Assembly (NCBI RefSeq): GCF_000092505.1
Contig: NC_014136.1
Location: 863,501-927,500 of the forward strand
DNA: 64,000 nucleotides
Direction of reading: 5' to 3'
Origin: Leuconostoc kimchii IMSNU 11154
GTDB taxonomy: Bacteria > Bacillota > Bacilli > Lactobacillales > Lactobacillaceae
Shown here: positions 57,868-64,000 of the stretch, one piece after another
Position numbering within the stretch: the first letter of the stretch is position 1
How the letters are laid out: every line of letters starts with the position of its first letter
Notes under the pieces: model-generated
Databases searched by the model: none
Told to the model about the DNA's origin: nothing
Seen by the model: the letters and a program-made list of their open reading frames with translations, nothing else
Translations under genes and position numbers: made by a program

Positions 57868-58449
57868 ATGAAAAACAATAAGGTCTTTGTAATTACAGGC
57901 GCAACTGGTGTCGGTAAGACAACAATTGCACGATATTTACAAGATAATTATCGTATGCCACGCGTTATTACCCATACAACGCGTGCACCTCGTGATAGAG
58001 AAATGGATGGCGTGTCCTATTATTTCGAGAACGAGGTTTCTTTTGAAAAGAAACACTTTCTGGAACGTGTGACATATGCAGGTTCACAATATGGTTCTTC
58101 TTATGAAGGTCTTGAGCTAGCGTGGCAAAAAAATCCATACATTACTATCGTATTGGACACTGCTGGTGCAATTACCTACGCCAAAGAGTTGGGGGAGCAA
58201 GCGATCATTATTTTTGTGACTGTTACTAGCCCTGACGTTTTAGTGGAACGGGTACAAGTGCGCGGGGATGATCCTACTGCTGTTAAGCAACGGGTCTCGT
58301 CACCTGAATTCTTGCGTGATGTCACGTTACCAACTGCATTGCAACATATCGCCTATGAACTAGAGAATGATGACTGGTCACGTACTAAGGTCCGGCTTGA
58401 TCTATTAGTCAATGATATTATGAACGGGCGTAGCATTCCTCAAAAGTGA
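57868..58449 (+). CDS. guanylate-kinase family protein
   Basis: A 193-residue P-loop protein with Walker A GATGVGKTT, the GMP-binding pattern TTRAPRDREMDGVSYYF (family TTRxPRxGExxGxxYxF) and an adenine-binding region in VTSPDVLVERVQVRGDD. It lacks the Ser of the usual GPSGxGK loop and is less basic near the lid, so it is probably a second GMK paralogue. The housekeeping gmk normally sits with rpoZ/priA, not here. The weak site AAGGAATGAAGG precedes the ATG. Confidence 0.75.
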   Translation: MKNNKVFVITGATGVGKTTIARYLQDNYRMPRVITHTTRAPRDREMDGVSYYFENEVSFEKKHFLERVTYAGSQYGSSYEGLELAWQKNPYITIVLDTAGAITYAKELGEQAIIIFVTVTSPDVLVERVQVRGDDPTAVKQRVSSPEFLRDVTLPTALQHIAYELENDDWSRTKVRLDLLVNDIMNGRSIPQK

Positions 58450-58573
58450 CCGCTTTTGAGGAATGGTACATAGTTCAATTTTATGCTAGAACTACTACGT
58501 TATAATTTTTATTTGACAAATACATTAAAAAATATTATAATTATCTCATAAAAAAATTGAAGGTTTTTAACAA

Positions 58574-58630
58574 ATGACAAACATGTGTAAAAAAAATTCA
58601 AATCAATTTTACTTTTGGTATTTCGGGTAG
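58574..58630 (+). CDS. 18-residue aromatic leader peptide
   Basis: The ORF reads MTNMCKKNSNQFYFWYFG and stops at TAG 58628. Residues 12-17 are F-Y-F-W-Y-F, six aromatic codons in a row. GAAGG lies about 10 nt before the ATG. It is placed directly before a set of alternative RNA helices and the araT gene, so its role is to sense charged Phe/Tyr/Trp tRNA by ribosome stalling. The peptide itself is unlikely to have another function. Confidence 0.85.
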   Translation: MTNMCKKNSNQFYFWYFG

Positions 58631-58748
58631 CCCTCTGATTACCAAAAGCATTTTGCAGTGGTATTTAGATGGTAACAGACATCGAATGCCGCAGTGAGTT
58701 CAGCTATAGAACTAACGCACATTCGGAATGGTCCGTATGTGCGTTTTT
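58612..58748 (+). promoter_or_regulatory. translation-controlled transcription attenuator for araT
   Basis: Helix 1:2 is CTTTTGGTA (58612-58620, over the Tyr-Phe-Trp-Tyr codons) with TACCAAAAG (58640-58648). Alternative 2:3 is TACCA (58640-58644) with TGGTA (58659-58663). Helix 3:4 is GGTATT (58660-58665) with AATGCC (58685-58690), plus inner GATG/CATC. Antiterminator 4:5 is CGAATG (58683-58688) with CATTCG (58720-58725), enclosing AGTTC/GAACT. Terminator 5:6 is ACGCACAT-T-CGGA with TCCG-T-ATGTGCGT plus T5 (58715-58748). Stalling on aromatic codons favours 2:3 and 4:5, allowing readthrough. Confidence 0.8.
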
Positions 58749-58775
58749 GTTAGATTAGAATGTAGGAGAAAAAAT

Positions 58776-59972
58776 ATGCCCGTAGCAAAACAAACACTAT
58801 TATCAGGATTGAATCATAATTTGGCGCGTGTGCAACCAAGTGCCATTCGTGCTTTTGATAATGAAGTCAGCGCGATTCCTGGTATTTTAAAGTTAACACT
58901 TGGTGAACCAGACTTTAATGTGCCAGAGCACATCAAACAGGCTGCTGTAAAGTCAATTTTAGAAAATGATTCACACTATGCAGCTTCAAATGGGACACTG
59001 GCGGTTCGTCAAGCGGCAACGCATTTCTTAAAGGATCGTTATGATGTCACCTATGATGCAGAAAGTGAGATCATTGTAACAGTTGGCGCCACAGAAGCCA
59101 TCTATACTGTACTTACGTCGCTATTAAACAAAGGTGATAAGGTCATATTACCAACGCCAATTTTCCCCCTATACATTCCTATTACACTGGTTGGCGGTGG
59201 CGAGCCGGTATTCGTTGATACATCAAGTAACGATTTTGTTTTGAGTCCGGAAATGTTAAAGGAAGCCATTAAAACGCATGGGGAGAGTATTAAAGCTATT
59301 GTATTAAACTTTCCTTCAAATCCAACAGGTGTAACGTATAGTGCACAAGAAATTCAGGCACTCGCTGATGTCTTGCGTGACACAAATATTGTCATTATTT
59401 CAGACGAAATATATTCCGAACTGACTTATGAAACAACGCATGTGTCGATGGCTAAGTACTTACCGGAACAAACAATTATTTTAAATGGCGTATCTAAGTC
59501 GCATGCAATGACCGGCTATCGAATTGGCTTTTTAGCAGCACCAGCCGAGTTAGTGACCAAGTTTAGTCTTATTCACCAATTCACCATTACAACAGCTAAT
59601 AACACTGCTATGGCTGCGGCAGCCGAAGCATTAGGAACTGAAACTGGCCGTCAAGATACACTGACGATGAAAGCTGCTTATCAGGAACGTCGTGACTTTG
59701 TTTATCAAACGATGACGAACTTAGGATTTAAAATACCAAAACCAGCAGGTGCTTTTTATATTTTTGCTAAAATACCAGCAGGTTATCATCAGAATGATGT
59801 TGAATTCGCACGTGATTTGGCATTCAAAAACAAGCTTGCGGTAGTACCAGGGAGTGCTTTTGGTCCAGGGGGTGAGGGATATATTCGATTAAGCTATGCG
59901 GCCTCGTTAGCAACTTTGCAAGAGGCAATGTCAAGATTGAGTGACTACCTTCAGGATAATCGAATCATCTAA
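58776..59972 (+). CDS. araT: aromatic amino acid aminotransferase (AraT-like)
   Basis: PLP class I aminotransferase of 398 residues. It converts Phe, Tyr or Trp to the 2-oxoacids, or makes them from arogenate-pathway precursors. The PLP Schiff-base lysine is K241 in NGVSKSHAMTGYRIGF. TLGEPDFNVPEH, VTVGATEAIY, FPSNPTGVTYS and SDEIYSELTY closely follow Lactococcus AraT. The DapX/PatA-type aminotransferases share these motifs; the aromatic leader peptide upstream decides for an aromatic substrate. The start is ATG 58776 with GTAGGAG upstream; the frame is open to 58728, but that part is the terminator. Confidence 0.9.
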   Translation: MPVAKQTLLSGLNHNLARVQPSAIRAFDNEVSAIPGILKLTLGEPDFNVPEHIKQAAVKSILENDSHYAASNGTLAVRQAATHFLKDRYDVTYDAESEIIVTVGATEAIYTVLTSLLNKGDKVILPTPIFPLYIPITLVGGGEPVFVDTSSNDFVLSPEMLKEAIKTHGESIKAIVLNFPSNPTGVTYSAQEIQALADVLRDTNIVIISDEIYSELTYETTHVSMAKYLPEQTIILNGVSKSHAMTGYRIGFLAAPAELVTKFSLIHQFTITTANNTAMAAAAEALGTETGRQDTLTMKAAYQERRDFVYQTMTNLGFKIPKPAGAFYIFAKIPAGYHQNDVEFARDLAFKNKLAVVPGSAFGPGGEGYIRLSYAASLATLQEAMSRLSDYLQDNRII

Positions 59973-60194
59973 ATTAATATCTAGACAGTCAAATATGATG
60001 CACGCGTGTGATATCAAGAGGTTTGATTAACTGAGGGAGTGTCGAAATTATACAAAAGGATCGTATATTGTTCTTTATGTAATACTTGTGATGATACATG
60101 GTGTGTAGTGATATACAAGAAAAAATTACTAATTTGAACATGAAGTATAACTAAGCGCTTTTTGCGCATACATATTAATAATGAGGGAAAATAG

Positions 60195-61277
60195 ATGAAT
60201 AGAAGGATACGAAACACAGTAGAAACTATGCATAACACGCCATCATATCGTGTTCGAAAGTTTGTTGTCAAAGTTTTAAATGGTACGAGTTTGGGGATTG
60301 TCATTACATTAATACCCAGTGCTTTAGTTAGTCAGTTGCTTTTGTTATTTGCGGGAAATCCTGTGGCAGCTAAAGTTGCTTTCATGACGACACTTATTCA
60401 GAGCACCTTACCACTTGTGGCTGGTTTTGCTGTCGGACAAATTTTTAAATTGTCATCAATTGATTCAGGTTCTATTGCACTAGCTATGTTTGTATCATCA
60501 GCTGTTGTTACACAAGCAAAAGATGGCATGGTTATAGCTGGTACTGGTGTTATCTTAAATATTTTACTTATTGCAGTTATTGCAACAGCACTTGTTAAGT
60601 TGACAGAAAATATATTTGGTCACTTGAAAATGTTATTACAACCCTTAGTTGTTTTAATTGTTGCGGGTGGTATTGGGTTAGCAACGCTAGACCCATTGCG
60701 TCAAGTTCAGGTGTTTATTGGTACGACAATCGCATATGCAACAGAATTTACCCCAATAGTTCTGGGTGCAGTTCTTGGTGGTACTTTTGCATTTTTAATT
60801 GTTTCACCATTGTCGTCGGTAGGTATTGCGATGGCCATAAATTTGACAGGCATCGGGTCGGGTGCTGCTAATGCAGGCATCGTCGTTGCTAGTTTTACCT
60901 TAGCCGCAATGGGTGCACAAGTAAATCCTATTGGTGGCACTTTGGCACATTTTATTGGTTCCCCTAAAATACAGATGGCTAACATGTTAACAAAGCCAAA
61001 ACTATTTATTCCCACAACAATCGGTGCTATGATGATGGGTGTCGTGGCAACACTTTTCAATATTAAAGGGACGCCGGCTTCAGCTGGGTTTGGCTTTTCA
61101 GGATTAATTGGACCCTTAACTGCATTTAATTTATCAGATAAATCAGTCAGCGCTGTATTTAGTGTTTTGATTACATTCATTGTCTTGCCTATTATATTGG
61201 CGTTTTTCCTAAAATGGTTATTTATGACAAGATTTAAGTTGATTCGACCGGATGATTTGAAATTAACGTTACAATAA
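60195..61277 (+). CDS. PTS-type EIIC-like membrane transporter (PF13303)
   Basis: A 360-residue membrane protein with about 10 TM helices. Segments LNGTSLGIVITLIPSALVSQLL, SPLSSVGIAMAINLTGIGSGAANAGIVVASFTLAAMGAQVNPIGGTLAHFIGSPKIQMAN and GFGFSGLIGPLTAF are the EIIC_2 family pattern. No EIIA/EIIB partner is encoded nearby, so it may work with other PTS proteins or as a non-phosphorylating carrier. The substrate is unknown. GAGGG precedes ATG. Confidence 0.8.
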   Translation: MNRRIRNTVETMHNTPSYRVRKFVVKVLNGTSLGIVITLIPSALVSQLLLLFAGNPVAAKVAFMTTLIQSTLPLVAGFAVGQIFKLSSIDSGSIALAMFVSSAVVTQAKDGMVIAGTGVILNILLIAVIATALVKLTENIFGHLKMLLQPLVVLIVAGGIGLATLDPLRQVQVFIGTTIAYATEFTPIVLGAVLGGTFAFLIVSPLSSVGIAMAINLTGIGSGAANAGIVVASFTLAAMGAQVNPIGGTLAHFIGSPKIQMANMLTKPKLFIPTTIGAMMMGVVATLFNIKGTPASAGFGFSGLIGPLTAFNLSDKSVSAVFSVLITFIVLPIILAFFLKWLFMTRFKLIRPDDLKLTLQ

Positions 61278-61282
61278 AATAT

Positions 61283-61425
61283 TAAGGAAGAGTAAAGGGG
61301 AAATAAATAAAGCGAATGTAAAAAAGAAAGGAAGGGGAAAAAGAGGGGTAAAAGACGAACGGTAATCAGTAAAGTGGCGGTTAAAGAAAGAGAAAAGCGA
61401 TAGGATAAAAAAGGGGAGCGAAAGT
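61283..61425 (+). other. purine-rich tract upstream of the rrn promoters
   Basis: About 140 nt in which the + strand is overwhelmingly A and G, with very few pyrimidines. There is no ORF. It lies directly upstream of rrn P1, where UP elements or activator sites are expected. Confidence 0.6.
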
Positions 61426-61427
61426 AG

Positions 61428-61456
61428 TTGACGGGTGGGGAAAAAGTTGGTATATT
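61428..61456 (+). promoter_or_regulatory. rrn promoter P1
   Basis: TTGACG (61428-61433), 17-nt spacer, extended -10 TGgTATATT (61448-61456). Confidence 0.8.
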
Positions 61457-61535
61457 AATATATGTTCTTACGAAGGACGCGAGGCGATAGAGGCAACTAA
61501 TTCAAGAAGTTCTGAGAAAGAGTTAAAAGAAGTAG

Positions 61536-61564
61536 TTGACAAAGCGAGTTGAGCGTGGTAAGAT
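61536..61564 (+). promoter_or_regulatory. rrn promoter P2
   Basis: TTGACA (61536-61541), 17-nt spacer, extended -10 TGgTAAGAT (61556-61564). About 210 nt of leader precede 16S. Confidence 0.85.
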
Positions 61565-61774
61565 AATATAGTTGTCTCAGAGAGATAACGCGTAGCACAT
61601 TGAAAACTGAACAAAACTTTGAACAAACGAATCTGTCGCTGTTACGAGAGTAACAGAAACAAATTTGCGAAGTCAATTCGTAACAAACAATAAACGGATA
61701 GTCGTTATAGAGATATAGCAATTAGTCAGTTTAATCGAAGAGTACATCTTCAAACAATGAATTTAAATTCATTT

Positions 61775-63332
<1,558 letters not shown>

Positions 63333-63435
63333 AACGGAAAGTGACAGGGACTTAAGTGTCAAGCGTTTGAATCAAAGTTTTGTTTAGTTTTGAGTGTGAT
63401 ACCGAAATAGGTGTCATGGTCAAAGATGAACCTAT

Positions 63436-63508
63436 GGGGAATTAGCTCAGCTGGGAGAGCACCTGCTTTGCAAGCAGGGGGTCAGCGGTTCGATCCCGCT
63501 ATTCTCCA
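63436..63508 (+). tRNA. tRNA-Ala (anticodon UGC)
   Basis: Acceptor GGGGAAT/ATTCTCC, anticodon stem CCTGC/GCAGG with loop TTTGCAA, discriminator A. It lies in the 16S-23S spacer, as is usual in Leuconostoc; no tRNA-Ile is present. Confidence 0.97.
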
Positions 63509-63693
63509 TTGGTGGCCGCGAGGTGACCAAGGGTTGTACATTGAAAACTGAATAGTAACAAATTCTTTTAAATAATTAAAAATTATTAAATTGAACCGAG
63601 AAACAACACAAAAAGTTCTGAAACAAGAACGGTTTAATCGCAGGTCTGAAAAATGACCAACTCATAAACTTAAAGCACAACTACGGTTGTGAC

Positions 63694-64000
63694 GGTTAAG
63701 TTAATAAGGGCGCGTGGTGGATGCCTTGGCACTAGGAGCCGATGAAGGACGTGACTAACTACGATAAGCTTTGGTGAGCGGTAAGTACGCTATGACCCAG
63801 AGATTTCCGAATGGGGAAACCCAACTCGAAAAGAGTTGTCAATAGTTGAATACATAGGCTATTGACGGAATACGCTGTGAACTGAAACATCTCATTAGCA
63901 GCAGGAGCAGAAAGAAAAATCGATTCCCTAAGTAGCGGCGAGCGAAATGGGAAGAGCCCAAACCAACGTGCTTGCATGTTGGGGTTGTAGGACTGATAAA
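63694..64000 (+). rRNA. rrl: 23S ribosomal RNA, 5' part
   Basis: Begins at GGTTAAGTTAATAAGGGCGC and includes GTGGATGCCTTGGCAC. It continues beyond the window edge. Confidence 0.97.

Noticed and set aside
58555..58775. Metabolite riboswitch or T-box before araT
   Set aside because: No T-box core and no match to lysine, SAM, preQ1 or THF aptamers that I know. The aromatic leader ORF and nested helices explain the region.

Overview
The window is chromosomal DNA of a lactic acid bacterium of the genus Leuconostoc. The main support is the 16S rRNA gene at the right end. Context agrees: AT-rich DNA, LAB-style operons, a D-Ala-D-Ala ligase with Phe261 (the intrinsic vancomycin-resistance signature described for L. 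mesenteroides), and a trehalose-6-phosphate phosphorylase route. The 16S looks closest to the cold-adapted gelidum/carnosum side of the genus, but I cannot fix the species by eye. There is no prophage, IS element or CRISPR array; this is mostly core genome with a few accessory pieces.

Layout. 0.1-2.7 kb: HAD phosphatase, thiol peroxidase, PRPP synthetase. 2.8-10 kb: the essential cell-wall two-component locus walR-walK-walH-walI-htrA, then an intergenic region with seven perfect DnaA boxes, then rlmH. 10-18.4 kb: ThiD/PdxK kinase, DHA2 exporter, a 47-residue basic protein, cysteine-free mutY, an AI-2E family transporter, tRNA-Leu and tRNA-Thr, a PadR/HAAS pair and an RlmCD-type 23S methyltransferase. 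18.5-21.1 kb: a small HTH regulator with a palindromic operator, then clpL. 21.2-27.2 kb: trehalose operon (treR, a frameshifted PTS EIIABC gene, trePP, pgmB) with a perfect cre site. 27.5-32 kb: AEC carrier, D-2-hydroxyacid dehydrogenase and a CitA/CitB-like two-component system. 32-38.3 kb: nucleoid-associated protein, a Nudix-DUF1810 fusion, ketopantoate reductase family protein, trpS, LCP wall ligase. 38.3-44.4 kb: lysine riboswitch-lysP, topA, DUF1146, then a T-box leader before a frameshifted MetE-like gene. 44.6-50.2 kb: mreB, DUF2969, rodA, DUF2785, ddl, XRE-TPR regulator. 50.4-53.9 kb (minus strand): uspA, a probable 6S RNA, rarA, yueI, rpsD. 54-61.3 kb: ezrA, GNAT, amino-acid permease, guanylate-kinase family, aromatic aminotransferase, PTS-type EIIC. 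61.4-64 kb: tandem rrn promoters, 16S, tRNA-Ala, start of 23S.

Most interesting signals. (1) Upstream of the AraT-like aminotransferase lies an 18-codon leader peptide with six consecutive aromatic residues (F-Y-F-W-Y-F), followed by a set of mutually exclusive helices ending in an intrinsic terminator. This is a textbook ribosome-stalling attenuator, in a group that normally uses T-boxes. (2) At least three, perhaps five, genes (rarA, rlmCD, walK, nudix, had) have their Shine-Dalgarno sequence 23-77 nt from the start codon with a hairpin exactly filling the gap. Once the hairpin is folded, the effective spacing in the three best cases is 10 nt. (3) Two normally Fe-S-containing enzymes, MutY and the RlmCD-type methyltransferase, have lost every cluster cysteine. 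(4) Two metabolic genes are interrupted by frameshifts; one can be traced to a GC dinucleotide duplication.

All coordinates and motifs were read by eye from the sequence. No alignments, folding energies or database searches were run, so family names rest on recognised motifs and gene order.
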